Assembly (NCBI GenBank): GCA_002746535.1
Contig: NVWA01000084.1
Coordinates: forward strand, 1 to 64,000
Direction: 5' to 3'
Length of the DNA stretch: 64,000 nt
Origin: Planctomycetota bacterium
GTDB lineage: Bacteria > Planctomycetota > GCA-2746535
Below, in pieces: positions 16,158-26,609 of the stretch. The position numbers and the translations under genes are program-made. Numbering within the stretch: position 1 is the first letter of the stretch; each line of letters begins with the position of its first letter. The notes under the pieces were generated by a model. The model was not told the origin of the DNA and made no database searches. It saw only the letters and a list, made by a program, of their open reading frames with translations.

Positions 16158-17684
16158 CTAATGCTTTCTGTCTTTATACCATTTAATTAATTCTTTAAAA
16201 CTTTTTGCATTGCTTTCATAAGAAAGGTTTTGAATAGAAAGCAAAATAGAATCTTGGGTTAAATTTGAAAGACCAACAGTTCTTGTTTCTGAAATATGGC
16301 CCACTTTATAATTTTTAATAACAGGATGCAAGATTCCATCATCAACATCATAATCAACTATATAAGCTCTAGAGGTTGTGAACTCAGAAGAAGAAATTAA
16401 TTTACTTTGTTTTAATTTTAATATGCTAACCAACTGATTAACACCATCGGGGTCTCCTATAATCGAAACAGCTTTAGCCATATTCCGAAGCGATGTCATA
16501 CTAACAGAAGGCTTTTTCATCAATAAATAATACGCAGATGGCAGCACATCAAAATTTAATATTCTAATCGCATTGGCGGCTTCTTTTCTAACTTCCAAAT
16601 CTCGATCATAAATAGTGATATTAATTAAATCACTGATTACTTTTCGATTGTGATATAACCCCATGGATCGCACGGCCATCCATCTAACAATTGAGTCTTT
16701 ATTTTTAACTAGCTTTAATAAATCTTTTTTTAATCCAATTCTTGAGGGATGAATTATTCTTTTTAGCCAAGATTCTTGATGCATCCTACCCAACGTTTTG
16801 AGCTCTATAATAAAGGAATACACATCAGGAACTTCTTTTTCGCTCATTTTTTTTATTTCTTTATCATTATTCTTACTAACTGATTCAAGTTCGCTTTTAA
16901 TTTGGGCTTTTATAAAAAATTTCCATCGACTATCTAAGTTTTTTAGTTTCAGAATTTTTTCTTTTAACCCTTTTAAATCGAACTCTTCTTCTTCCTTTAT
17001 AGACGCCAAAATTAAACTTTTATGATTCTTAATTAAAAATGAAATAAAACTCCAAATCTGTGATTGAAAAATAAACTTTTGAGATTCATCCAATTGATTG
17101 AATTCATTACGAGATAATTTTAATAGATTCTCTGATGAAACTAATGTGTCATTCTCAAACGATCCTATTGAGGCTAAAAAAACGGACCGAACCTTTTCAG
17201 ACGACAAATCATTTAAACCAGCTAAATATAAAGAGAACCCTTCTTCGAACCAAATAGGACCATTATAACTAGCTGATGGTTTTAATTTTAAGACGACATG
17301 AAATAAAGCTTTTGAGACAGCCATGGAACAAGTCCATTTTTTCATTTGCACACCAAAAGGATTTCGATGATTACTTAGATAAACTTTTCTGGATGAGTTG
17401 TCATACCATCCACCTTTAAAAGTGTAATAGATTTGATCATTAATTAGAATAGATTTTGGGAAATGTTTTTTTGTTGAATTATATTTAATTTTAATTGGGT
17501 CAGATAATTCAGAAATATTTAACGTTTTATTTAAATGATAAATAATTTCTTCACACCAATCATTTATGTTATTAGCATGTTTAATATCTTTTGAATAGCT
17601 AATGATAAAATAATCTGATTTAAACTCTTTAGCTTGAATGACTACATTTAAAAACAGAAATAGAAAAAGAACTTTTTTAATCAT
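16158..17684 (-). CDS. secreted HEAT-repeat protein with degenerate gluzincin (peptidase MA-like) domain
   Basis: A 508-residue protein with a signal peptide (VLFLFLFLNVVIQAK). Residues of about 20-260 resemble the peptidase MA/gluzincin fold. A helix that should carry HExxH reads KALFHVVL, with only the second His kept, while the downstream third-ligand helix is well preserved (PIWFEEGFSLYLAG). It is probably not a catalytic protease. From about residue 310, HEAT-like repeats appear (IVRWMAVRSMGLY, EVRKEAANAIRIL), usually a protein-interaction scaffold. It lies upstream of formate dehydrogenase on the same strand but 189 bp away with a probable terminator between, so a functional link is unlikely. 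Confidence 0.65.
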   Translation of the reverse strand: MIKKVLFLFLFLNVVIQAKEFKSDYFIISYSKDIKHANNINDWCEEIIYHLNKTLNISELSDPIKIKYNSTKKHFPKSILINDQIYYTFKGGWYDNSSRKVYLSNHRNPFGVQMKKWTCSMAVSKALFHVVLKLKPSASYNGPIWFEEGFSLYLAGLNDLSSEKVRSVFLASIGSFENDTLVSSENLLKLSRNEFNQLDESQKFIFQSQIWSFISFLIKNHKSLILASIKEEEEFDLKGLKEKILKLKNLDSRWKFFIKAQIKSELESVSKNNDKEIKKMSEKEVPDVYSFIIELKTLGRMHQESWLKRIIHPSRIGLKKDLLKLVKNKDSIVRWMAVRSMGLYHNRKVISDLINITIYDRDLEVRKEAANAIRILNFDVLPSAYYLLMKKPSVSMTSLRNMAKAVSIIGDPDGVNQLVSILKLKQSKLISSSEFTTSRAYIVDYDVDDGILHPVIKNYKVGHISETRTVGLSNLTQDSILLSIQNLSYESNAKSFKELIKWYKDRKH

Positions 17685-17877
17685 TTATTATCTCAGTTCA
17701 TACCATTAGAATTTAAGTATTCGCAGTATATTTGACCATAAATAATTTACAGTAAACCTACTTAAGAATGGACGTACTACTACATTATTATACGAATCAA
17801 ACTATTGAATGACTCAAATGGATTTAAATTAATTTGATATTTTTCAAATTGAAAATCATTTTCATTATGACAAAAAG

Positions 17878-19740
17878 TTACTTCTTATCAGCTATCTTAA
17901 ATTCTTTAAGTAAATCGATCGCATTCATAGTACTTTCTGTTCCATCATATTTGGTAAGAATGATTTCGCAGGCTCTAATTATATTTTTAATGGCATTTGA
18001 ATTTAATTTCCTGAAATTCGCATTTTCAGCATTTCTCTCACCTTTAAAAGGCTTCAACCTTTTAACAGCTTTTTCAACTTTTAAATATAAGATTTTTGCT
18101 TTTCGCTCTTTAATAGATCTTATCTTTTTTATCTTAATAACTTCAGACTTAATGAGCTTTCTATTATCTTTGGCAACTTTCGCAACTTCAGTTGTGCCAT
18201 ATAATATTACCAGTTTTGAATAGATTCTATACGCCTCCACAGGGTTTTCATCTTCAATGTCTTCCGCTTTATTTAAGGCAAGTATGCCTTCATTCACCAA
18301 TTCAGTGGCAATTTGCTCTGCAACTGGCTTACTAGTTTTTAAACGATTTAATTCTGCCAGTAACGACGAATATTTACCACCCTTATGAATTCTTTTTACG
18401 ATTCGTTTTAAAGTTTTATCTTTGCCGGCTAACACATCATAAATATCTTTGACGTTCATGCGTTTTAAACTAAGAGACCAAATACCATCTTTACTACTAC
18501 CGGCATAGGCACCTACATACACATGTTTTCTTAGAACACCTTCAAAATCGTGTTTTGAATCAACGAGCTTTTCAGCATCATCAATATTGATTTTCTTCCC
18601 CTTCAATTTCCCAGTTTTAGGTGATAAATCCAATTCTCCCAAATCACCTGAAGGTAATTTTAAATATTTATCAGCATCTTTAAAAGAACCAACAATATTA
18701 CTAAACTCTTTGGCAACTCTCATATTAGCATCGCTAAAGGCTGCATTTCCAAAGGCAATTTGTTTGAAATTAGAATCGCCTCTTGAAATTCTTATACTAC
18801 GTCCTTTACTGACAACAGTGTTGTAATAAACCCTAATTGATTTAGGTTTACCATTTTGCTTCATTATATTAATGCCGCCACCTTTAGAATTATACATGAC
18901 ATTGTTGAAGAAAAAGATATTCCCTTCACCTTGAAATAAATACTCATTGCTCACATTTTGATAAAAGAAATTATTGTAAATATGATATTCGTCTTTTGAT
19001 CCGTTTCCAGATTCAGGGAAATGACCTACTAGTAAATTGGGTCTAGCGCCATCACTCTTGCCTTTTCTTTTAGAATGTTTGCTAAAAACGTTATAGCGGA
19101 TTATTGTTTTTCCCGTTATAGGAATACCAGGTCCCCCTGGACGCTTATTTTGATGTTTAATTTCTATGTTATAACCTATAGTGTTCATGATTAAATTATT
19201 TTCAACGATGCCATTAATAAAAGGCATACTCCCATCACTATTACCCAAGTACATACCAGTACCAGCGCCATCAATCACATTGCCTCTAATTGTAATATTC
19301 CATACTGTCGCTTTAGTGGAGAACCCAACTATCTGTTGATTATCACCATAGTTTTTAATAACGTTGTTCTCAAATAATAAGTGATGACTGGGCTTCCCGC
19401 TTATTTTAATAGCATCAACATTTCGCCTATTACCTTTAAAAGTAATATTTTTAAAATGGATATAACTACATTGACTTATATTAAAGGTGTTTTCGCCTTT
19501 AGTCGCCATAAAAACGGTTTTACCACTGACACCTTTGATAATGATTGGGCTACCCTCTTTGCCATGGATGTCCCTAAGACTAAAATCATTCTTATATTGG
19601 CCTGCTTCTAAAACTAATATATCCCCTGATTTTAATTTCGACGCCAAATTACGGTAATTTTTGGGTGTCGCTTTATACTCATTAGTAAAAGTTGGGAGGG
19701 ATATAAAAGCAAAAAACAGTAAAAATACTGTTTGCTTCAT
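17878..19740 (-). CDS. secreted right-handed parallel beta-helix protein
   Basis: A 620-residue exported protein. After the signal peptide (TVFLLFFAFISLPTFT) it opens with the carbohydrate-active beta-helix pattern LKSGDILVLEAGQYKN and GSPIIIKGVSGKTVFM. About ten beta-helix coils follow, rich in IHFKNITF- and FENNVIKNYG-type turns up to about residue 340. The C-terminal 200 residues are Lys-rich, helical and TPR-like. The start resembles polysaccharide lyase family 6 (alginate lyase/chondroitinase B), but I cannot place the catalytic Lys/Arg pair, so I do not call a lyase. It is divergent from the GH94-like gene, 227 bp away, which fits a role in polysaccharide breakdown. Confidence 0.65.
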   Translation of the reverse strand: MKQTVFLLFFAFISLPTFTNEYKATPKNYRNLASKLKSGDILVLEAGQYKNDFSLRDIHGKEGSPIIIKGVSGKTVFMATKGENTFNISQCSYIHFKNITFKGNRRNVDAIKISGKPSHHLLFENNVIKNYGDNQQIVGFSTKATVWNITIRGNVIDGAGTGMYLGNSDGSMPFINGIVENNLIMNTIGYNIEIKHQNKRPGGPGIPITGKTIIRYNVFSKHSKRKGKSDGARPNLLVGHFPESGNGSKDEYHIYNNFFYQNVSNEYLFQGEGNIFFFNNVMYNSKGGGINIMKQNGKPKSIRVYYNTVVSKGRSIRISRGDSNFKQIAFGNAAFSDANMRVAKEFSNIVGSFKDADKYLKLPSGDLGELDLSPKTGKLKGKKINIDDAEKLVDSKHDFEGVLRKHVYVGAYAGSSKDGIWSLSLKRMNVKDIYDVLAGKDKTLKRIVKRIHKGGKYSSLLAELNRLKTSKPVAEQIATELVNEGILALNKAEDIEDENPVEAYRIYSKLVILYGTTEVAKVAKDNRKLIKSEVIKIKKIRSIKERKAKILYLKVEKAVKRLKPFKGERNAENANFRKLNSNAIKNIIRACEIILTKYDGTESTMNAIDLLKEFKIADKK

Positions 19741-19967
19741 TATAAAATACCTAAATGGTAAGGTGAGATTGAATACTAGTTTTACTCCTATAATTAAAAT
19801 TTTCCATGATTATTTTATAATTATCGATGGAAATTTCATTATCTTTCAATTTTGAACAATAAATTTCAAGCGTTGTCTGTATTCCCCATTTTTATCATTC
19901 GTTAATGACACTGGCAACCCTATAATATCAAATTTTCTAGAACAACCTTCTCTTCACGAAAGCTAAC

Positions 19968-22829
19968 ATGTCTAAAAAAGTTCCCCTATATTCCTTTGAA
20001 AAAGATGCCAATAATATTTTGAACATGAAAATTAATAGCCGCGTTAATAGCCTTGGTGGCTATGGTGTAAACGGAGAAGTAATTTATGTAGACCACCCAA
20101 TTGGGTGCCCTTCTGTTTTGGCTGATAAACAAAATAATGCCAAAGCTACTTTTATGTCCAATGGCTCCATTGAACTAAATGTGTTACATGAAGAAAACAA
20201 TAAAGAAGTGCATGTATTAAAAGGCAGCTTTGATGCGGTTGAAAAAAAAGAAACCGGACCTCTTTCAAATAATATTTGGTTAACGATTCATAATGGAAAA
20301 CAAAACCATACCCTATCACTTTTAAATTCGAATATCAATAAAAACGTAACACCTGCTTCTATAAAAATTATTAAACGTAGTAGTGATCGATCCATGTGGT
20401 ATTGCAATGAAATTAAAATTGGACAAAAAATTCACCTTAAAACTGCTTTAAAAATTCAACTTATTGATTCGGGCAGTGGACCAGTATTGCTTAAAAGACT
20501 TTATATAAAAAATTTAGGAAATCAAAATCTGAAAGGAACATTATGGGCCTATCTCGATTTGCAAGGCACCCAATATTTTGCCTATAACAAATCTGCATGG
20601 TATGATGCCGGCTTACCACTTTCGCCAACGGAACAAATCATATCAGCAAGTGTCCCTTACAGTGAAATGTTGCAAATCAAAAGAGTTAGCTCATCTTCAA
20701 CTACTGGAATTAAAATCCAAGAAAGCACCTGTGATTATCAAACTTTCATTGGCAATACTTCTAAATTAAGCACATTACCGGAAGCAGTAATTCAAGATAA
20801 AATGCTTACTTCAGGGGCAGGTAAAAGATTGAGCAGATTCTGCTCACCAGTTATTTCGGCTGTAAAAAGCACGCTGAACATCAACAAAAACAAATCGGGT
20901 GTATTTTCACAAAGCCTTACCTATATCACAGATACAAAAATTATTGCCCAGTTTCTTAAAAATTCAGATGCCTTTGATCCAACAGATAAATCTATTGCTA
21001 AAGCATTTCAAACAGCTTCAAAAAACCTAATCACAAAAACTCGAAATATCAACGAACTGAATAAAATTAGCGAACAAATCAATGTTGAAGCCAGCATTTG
21101 TGATGATTTCTATATGGATATGCCTCATCAAAGAGTTGTGTCTGAATATGCAAATTCTGTCTGGACTACTGTTGAAGAATTATATGAAAATTGTCGTGCG
21201 CATGGTGCAAATCTAGCTGACGGAATTGAACTTGGCACAAGAGATCGCGGTCAAGACATGTGGCCAAAAATTAAGGAAAACCCTGGAATAGTGCGACAAG
21301 ATTTAATTCACGCATTAGGATTTATGTTTCAAATTGATGACAAACCCAAAAAGGGAAAACGTTTAGAATTAAAACACAAATTACATGGCATGTTTCCAAG
21401 ACAATTCCCAAGTGCCTGGATAAACAGAAAGCAAGAAATCTTCAATGATAATCGACCTTACAATGATAGCCCCATTTGGCTTGTAGATTCATTAAACTTT
21501 TACATAAGAGAAACGGGAGATACCTCAATACTAAAAGAAAAAGTAGGATCAGTGACTTTGACGGATCCTGAAGTTCCTGAGAAAAGCGGAATGGTTGCTC
21601 ATAAAAATAAGTTTACTATTGCAGAAGTCATTTTGGGGATTTTCGAATGTTACAAAAGACATGCTGATGATTCAGCTTATGGTATGATTCAGATCTTGTA
21701 TGGTGACTGGTGTGATCCTGTTGATATGTTTGGAACTTCCATTGTAGGAAATGACAAAACAAGAGGTATAGGAGCCGGAGTAAACGTAAGATTATCAGCA
21801 CATGTATTCAAAACTTTAATAAACACTATTGAGCTATTCTCTTCCAAAGAAATTAAATCAAAATTTAATGCCATTGAAAAGAAATTTCATTCACTCAAAT
21901 CTTTTGCCAATCAACTTAGGAAGAATGTGGTTAATATTGGATGGGAAGATACAAAAACTGGCACTAAAGGATTCTTGGATTCAATCCATGAGCTCAAGAA
22001 AAATGGCAAGAAACCAAAAAAAGGTGATATTGGTTATACACTTGGCTCTTATATTAAATCGAGAGAATTTGATGGTAGGCAAAGAAGAGTATTAACGTCA
22101 ATGAGTTGGGGATTATCTATGCTGAATGAGGAAAAATCTTATTTAGACCCTATAAAAAATTCTGCTGAAATGAGTAAAGAAATATTAAAAACTTTTGACA
22201 ATCTTTTTTATGATCCAAAACTCGGTTTAAAGTTATTCACAATACCGATTCCAAATAATGAACAAGCTAGATCTCTCGTAGGAAGAATGGGAATGGTACC
22301 AGCCGGATGTGCCGAAAACGGAGAATACCACCATGCACAAATCATGGCACATGTTTTCAGATCTTTTTTACCTGGAGAAATCCATACCTCATGGAAACAA
22401 TTCAAGCCAATGATTTCCGCCACAAGAGATGAAAGTTTATGCGGACCATTCGAAACTCCAACTACGTCATACACAAGTGATCCTGATAATCCACATTTTG
22501 GCAAAGGGATGTACTTTGGACTATCGGGCTCGGTTGATTGGATTGTTAATTTCTTTCAAAACATTGCCGGAATTCAATTAAATCTGCATACAAAAGAATT
22601 GCCTGATATTATTGTAAGTCCTAATTTACCAAAAGATCTAAAAGGCGAATTACAATACCGCAGAATGATTCATGTTTTTGAAAAGAATAAATTCAGAAAA
22701 GTGCCCATAATTGTTGACATTAAAAAGGGCAAAAAGGCAGGGATTCTGCTAAATGGAAAAAATGTAAAGGATTCAAATATTCAAAAAGTTGGCTCATTGA
22801 AAAAAATACATCTTGAAATAATCAATTAG
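19968..22829 (+). CDS. GH94/GH36-type glycoside phosphorylase-like protein
   Basis: A 953-residue protein with no signal peptide, so probably cytoplasmic. An N-terminal beta-sandwich (about 1-290) is followed by an (alpha/alpha)6 barrel. Barrel landmarks are GIELGTRDRGQDMWP near 420, SPIWLVDSLNFYIRETGD near 503, and YGDWCDPVDM near 577. The last corresponds to the GDWND motif, whose Asp is the proton donor in cellobiose-phosphorylase-like enzymes. NGEYHHAQIMAH near 784 and FGLSGSVDWI near 850 provide the phosphate-pocket region. The reaction would be phosphorolysis of a beta-glycosidic disaccharide or oligosaccharide, saving ATP. Substrate specificity cannot be read, and the CDP in place of NDG suggests an uncharacterised branch. 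Confidence 0.75.
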   Translation: MSKKVPLYSFEKDANNILNMKINSRVNSLGGYGVNGEVIYVDHPIGCPSVLADKQNNAKATFMSNGSIELNVLHEENNKEVHVLKGSFDAVEKKETGPLSNNIWLTIHNGKQNHTLSLLNSNINKNVTPASIKIIKRSSDRSMWYCNEIKIGQKIHLKTALKIQLIDSGSGPVLLKRLYIKNLGNQNLKGTLWAYLDLQGTQYFAYNKSAWYDAGLPLSPTEQIISASVPYSEMLQIKRVSSSSTTGIKIQESTCDYQTFIGNTSKLSTLPEAVIQDKMLTSGAGKRLSRFCSPVISAVKSTLNINKNKSGVFSQSLTYITDTKIIAQFLKNSDAFDPTDKSIAKAFQTASKNLITKTRNINELNKISEQINVEASICDDFYMDMPHQRVVSEYANSVWTTVEELYENCRAHGANLADGIELGTRDRGQDMWPKIKENPGIVRQDLIHALGFMFQIDDKPKKGKRLELKHKLHGMFPRQFPSAWINRKQEIFNDNRPYNDSPIWLVDSLNFYIRETGDTSILKEKVGSVTLTDPEVPEKSGMVAHKNKFTIAEVILGIFECYKRHADDSAYGMIQILYGDWCDPVDMFGTSIVGNDKTRGIGAGVNVRLSAHVFKTLINTIELFSSKEIKSKFNAIEKKFHSLKSFANQLRKNVVNIGWEDTKTGTKGFLDSIHELKKNGKKPKKGDIGYTLGSYIKSREFDGRQRRVLTSMSWGLSMLNEEKSYLDPIKNSAEMSKEILKTFDNLFYDPKLGLKLFTIPIPNNEQARSLVGRMGMVPAGCAENGEYHHAQIMAHVFRSFLPGEIHTSWKQFKPMISATRDESLCGPFETPTTSYTSDPDNPHFGKGMYFGLSGSVDWIVNFFQNIAGIQLNLHTKELPDIIVSPNLPKDLKGELQYRRMIHVFEKNKFRKVPIIVDIKKGKKAGILLNGKNVKDSNIQKVGSLKKIHLEIIN

Positions 22830-22932
22830 AGTTTAAGTATTTCATAACGACTATTTGAACCTTTTATTTCAATGATAAAGGAAACTGTTATATTTCATCG
22901 GAATTTTAAACCAATATCAAATGAGGATAAAA

Positions 22933-25584
22933 ATGAAACCATGTACAATATACAACCTAATTATATTTTCTTTATTCCTTTTAATTCTGAGTTGTACAAA
23001 ATCGATAAATTCATCGCCTAAGAAAAAAACTGCAGCAAAGAAATCTTCAAGTGATTCTAAAAAAGATGCCACTAAATCAAAATCGAAACTAAAGCCTTTT
23101 GACAAGATTGTAGAAAAACTCACAAAATCTGACGGTATGTTTACTTTTTATTCTGACGAAAATAAAGAAAAAGTTTTTATGGAAATTAAACCGGATCAAT
23201 GGGATAAAATATATCTATGCACAATTACGAGAGAAGCAGGTGATGGTTCCTTTTTTGATTCCGGCGCACTACTTTGGAATTTTCCTTTTATTTTGAAAAA
23301 AGTTGGTTCAAAGGTTCAATTTGTTCAGATTAATATTTCACACCGGGCAGATAAAAGTGCTGCCATTTCAAGGGCTTTAAAAAAAGGGGTAACAGATTCG
23401 ATACTTACTTCAACAAAAATTCTATGTGAACCCCATCAGAAATCAGGATCAATATTAATTAATCCTGCTTCATTTTTTTTACAAGATGTAGCAAATGTCT
23501 CCAAAATATTAAGTAAGCATTATAAAGGATCTAAATATGCTTTTGATAAATCTAACAGCTATTACAGCAAGATTAAATCTTTTCAATCAAATCTAGGCAT
23601 AGAAGTTTCAATGAATTTTGCGGGGAATACGACGGCAACAGTTACGACTCTACCTAACCGGAAAAGTTTTCAACACTTATATTACTATAGTATTATTCCT
23701 CATGTAAAAACGGATTATAAACCTAGATTGGCAGACAATAGAATTGGACACTTTTTAACAATTTTTAAAGACTACACATCTGCCATGAAAGAAGATGCTT
23801 ACGTTCGATACATAAATCGCTGGCGTTTAGAAAAAGCGGAACCACAGTTTGAAAAATCTTTGCCTAAAAAGCCTATCACCTACTGGTTAGAAAATACGAT
23901 TCCAGTCGAATACAGACAAGCTACTCGAGAAGGCATTTTACTATGGAATCAAGCTTTTGAAGAAATTGGTTTTAAAGATGCCATTGTCGTAAAACAAATG
24001 CCGGATGATGCCAAATGGGACCCAGCAGACATAAGATATAACACCATTCGTTGGATCGTTAAACCAAACGCTCGTTATGCCGTAGGGCCATCAAATGCGA
24101 ATCCATTTACAGGTGAACTCTATGATGCCGATATACGAATAAATGCTGACATGATGAGAAGCAATTTTAATAAATTAGAAGGATTTGTTAAACCGGTTTC
24201 TTCAAATCAAATTGAGCTATCAACTATTAATCATTCTAATAATCATTCTAATTGCACTTTCGCACATGAATTTCAATCTCAGTTTCAACTAGGTCTAGAT
24301 TTGATCAACACACAACAATTAGTCGCTGGAAAGAAAATAGATACAGCAAAATTTATAAATGATTTTATTCGGGCACTAATCGCCCATGAAGTTGGTCATA
24401 CTCTAGGACTCCGTCACAACTTTAAGGCTAGCACTCTACATACTTTTAAAAATATGCAGAATAAAGAATTAACCTTAAAAGAGGGCTTAACAAGTTCTGT
24501 TATGGATTACAACCCCGTAAACATTGCTCCTAAAGGCCAAAAACAAGGGGAATATTTCCAATCAACCTTAGGATTATATGATAAATGGGCCATCGCATAT
24601 GCTTATAGTGAACCAAATTTATCAAAAAGTCAGGATGAAAAGTCAATGTTAAAGGAAATAATCTCAAAGGTTGCAAATAAAAATTTAGCTTATGGAACAG
24701 ATGAAGATGCTTTTGGTTCTCCGCGTACTTTAGACCCCCTAGCTTCACGATGGGATTTAGGATCTGATCCTCTTACCTATTATGAAAACCAATTGCTCCT
24801 TATTAAAAACTTATGGGAAAACCTAGAAAAGAATTTTGAAATAAAAGGGTCAAATTTTGAAAAAATAAGATACAGCCTTTTAAGAGGGTTTAGGGAATAT
24901 CAGAGAACGGCTGGAGGCATCATTAAATTTGTAGGAGGCGTGTATCATCATCGAGATCACATTGGAGATCCAAATGGACGAATTCCATTTGTACCAGTGT
25001 CCATGGAATTACAAAAGCAAAGCCTTGATTTAATAGCAAAATATATTTTAGGTGAAAATTCTTTTCATTTTAAATCAGAGCTGCTAAATAAATTAACACC
25101 AGATAGAAATATGGACTTTGAAGGATATGTTTGGACACGAAAACGAACTGACTACCCTATTCACGATTCAGTTTTAAAAATTCAAATGGTTCCTATCAAC
25201 GCCCTATTACATCCTGATTTATTAAAAAGACTTGAAGACCTTGCCTTACAGTCAAAGAATAAAAATATTCTTCCAATTATTTATTTATTTGATTGGCTAG
25301 AAACTAATTTATGGAGTGAACTAAAACAAAAAAATAAAGCGATCAATAGTTTTAGGCGAAATATTCAAAGGGCTCATTTAACAAAACTTATCAAAATGAT
25401 TTTAAAACCTAGTGGAAATTTGCCAAAAGACGCACAAGCAATTGCACGAGAGAAACTCAAAAACTTAAAAACTAACATTGGCACTGCTATTAAAAATACT
25501 ACGGATCGCTTAACAAAGATTCACTTATCAGATTCATTGGATCGAATAGCAGAAGCATTAAATGCAAAGAGATTCAAGCATTAA
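22933..25584 (+). CDS. zinc-dependent metalloprotease lipoprotein (DUF5117/DUF4953 type)
   Basis: An exported lipoprotein of about 883 residues. The lipobox FLLILSC at the N-terminus is followed by a Ser/Lys-rich linker. Residues of about 55-300 resemble DUF5117. The metzincin-type zinc site HEVGHTLGLRHNF lies near residue 485 with the extended HExxHxxGxxH spacing, and SVMDYNP downstream resembles a Met-turn. The C-terminal half resembles DUF4953. The start at 22933 is preferred over the in-frame ATG at 22921 because GAGG lies eight bases upstream and the signal peptide then has normal length. It follows the GH94-like gene by about 100 bp. Its substrates are unknown. Confidence 0.85.
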   Translation: MKPCTIYNLIIFSLFLLILSCTKSINSSPKKKTAAKKSSSDSKKDATKSKSKLKPFDKIVEKLTKSDGMFTFYSDENKEKVFMEIKPDQWDKIYLCTITREAGDGSFFDSGALLWNFPFILKKVGSKVQFVQINISHRADKSAAISRALKKGVTDSILTSTKILCEPHQKSGSILINPASFFLQDVANVSKILSKHYKGSKYAFDKSNSYYSKIKSFQSNLGIEVSMNFAGNTTATVTTLPNRKSFQHLYYYSIIPHVKTDYKPRLADNRIGHFLTIFKDYTSAMKEDAYVRYINRWRLEKAEPQFEKSLPKKPITYWLENTIPVEYRQATREGILLWNQAFEEIGFKDAIVVKQMPDDAKWDPADIRYNTIRWIVKPNARYAVGPSNANPFTGELYDADIRINADMMRSNFNKLEGFVKPVSSNQIELSTINHSNNHSNCTFAHEFQSQFQLGLDLINTQQLVAGKKIDTAKFINDFIRALIAHEVGHTLGLRHNFKASTLHTFKNMQNKELTLKEGLTSSVMDYNPVNIAPKGQKQGEYFQSTLGLYDKWAIAYAYSEPNLSKSQDEKSMLKEIISKVANKNLAYGTDEDAFGSPRTLDPLASRWDLGSDPLTYYENQLLLIKNLWENLEKNFEIKGSNFEKIRYSLLRGFREYQRTAGGIIKFVGGVYHHRDHIGDPNGRIPFVPVSMELQKQSLDLIAKYILGENSFHFKSELLNKLTPDRNMDFEGYVWTRKRTDYPIHDSVLKIQMVPINALLHPDLLKRLEDLALQSKNKNILPIIYLFDWLETNLWSELKQKNKAINSFRRNIQRAHLTKLIKMILKPSGNLPKDAQAIAREKLKNLKTNIGTAIKNTTDRLTKIHLSDSLDRIAEALNAKRFKH

Positions 25585-25586
25585 AT

Positions 25587-26396
25587 TCATTTAATCATGA
25601 TTGTTGATAACAATCCAAAGTGATCAGAGGGGAAGATTTTACTTCCCTTTTGAATTGGCTTATCACCGACAATTAAAGTTTTTATCGGATTGACAACTTC
25701 AGATTTTATAAGTATTCGATCTATCCTTCTACTCTTCTCCTTAGGGAAAGAGCCCTTTTGAGCCATAAAACTTTTTTCAATATTCCATGTAAACCCAACT
25801 TCGTTTTTATTTGTGACTTTCCAAACGTCAATGAAATCTTTATTTAAATGATTTGTCTCGGGCATTTCATTATCACCAAAATTAAAGTCACCTAATAAAA
25901 TAGCATTATCATGTTCCGATAATTTATTAAATAACAAATCAAGCTGCTTGGCTCTCATAACACCATCTTTCAAGAAACTATCTAAGTGACATGTAGCTAC
26001 ATAAAATGTTTTTAATTTTATTTTTGTTTTTACAATTAAATAAGCGCGCCTCTGCTTAGATGGTAAAAAATTCATTTCAATCTCTTCAATAGGCTCTTTA
26101 GATAAAATCAATAAACCACGTGGATAAACAATTTTATTTTTCTTTTTGGGTACATAATAATTTTTAAACCACTTTTCTTTTTTTAATTCTTCAACAAACC
26201 ATGGAGCAACTTCCTGCAGAGCAATAATGTTGGCATTTGATTTTTTTAATATTTCAAATAAAGAAGGAAGTCTTTGATCTTTGATTTTATGATCAGCTAA
26301 TACGTTATAGGTTAATAATTTAACCTCCTTTTCTTCTTCTGATATGAGATAAAGAGAACTGATTAAAATTATAATTAAAGTTATGATTGATTTCAT
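25587..26396 (-). CDS. secreted endonuclease/exonuclease/phosphatase family protein
   Basis: A member of the EEP superfamily, about 269 residues, which includes exonuclease III, DNase I and sphingomyelinase-like phosphodiesterases. Motifs are KLLTYNVLAD, IIALQEVAPW (metal Glu), ATCHLDS, LLGDFNFGD and SDHFGLLS (catalytic Asp-His). The frame extends to 26465, but the ATG at 26396 gives a clean signal peptide (IITLIIILISSLYLIS) and has AAGAGA five bases upstream. The product is therefore probably periplasmic or secreted, scavenging nucleic acid or phospholipid phosphate. It converges with the metalloprotease gene, with only two bases between stops. Confidence 0.82.
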   Translation of the reverse strand: MKSIITLIIILISSLYLISEEEKEVKLLTYNVLADHKIKDQRLPSLFEILKKSNANIIALQEVAPWFVEELKKEKWFKNYYVPKKKNKIVYPRGLLILSKEPIEEIEMNFLPSKQRRAYLIVKTKIKLKTFYVATCHLDSFLKDGVMRAKQLDLLFNKLSEHDNAILLGDFNFGDNEMPETNHLNKDFIDVWKVTNKNEVGFTWNIEKSFMAQKGSFPKEKSRRIDRILIKSEVVNPIKTLIVGDKPIQKGSKIFPSDHFGLLSTIMIK

Positions 26397-26524
26397 AATT
26401 CTCTTTTTAGTAAGTAAGTTAAACTTCTGATCATAAATCATTCGATTTATGGAATAATATGTCAAACGAACGACACCAGTAAATCTTAATGAAAGAAATT
26501 AATTTAAGAATAAAAAAGAAATAT

Positions 26525-26597
26525 GAGCGTTCAGGGACTCGAACCCCGGACATCCACCTTGTAAGGGTGGCGCTCTAGCCAACTGAGCTAAACGCCC
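26525..26597 (-). tRNA. tRNA-Val (anticodon TAC)
   Basis: A 73-nt cloverleaf read on the minus strand. The acceptor stem GGGCGTT/AACGCTC has one wobble. The D arm is GCTC/GAGC, the anticodon stem CCACC/GGTGG with loop CTTACAA (anticodon TAC, codon GTA), and the T arm carries TTCGAGT. No CCA is encoded. It lies 12 bp downstream of tRNA-Asp and is probably cotranscribed with it. Confidence 0.95.
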
Positions 26598-26609
26598 AAA
26601 AAAAGAAGC

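Noticed and set aside
17878..19740. Calling the beta-helix protein an alginate lyase (PL6)
   Set aside because: The N-terminal beta-helix pattern is compatible, but the catalytic Lys/Arg and the calcium ligand could not be located, so only the fold is claimed.
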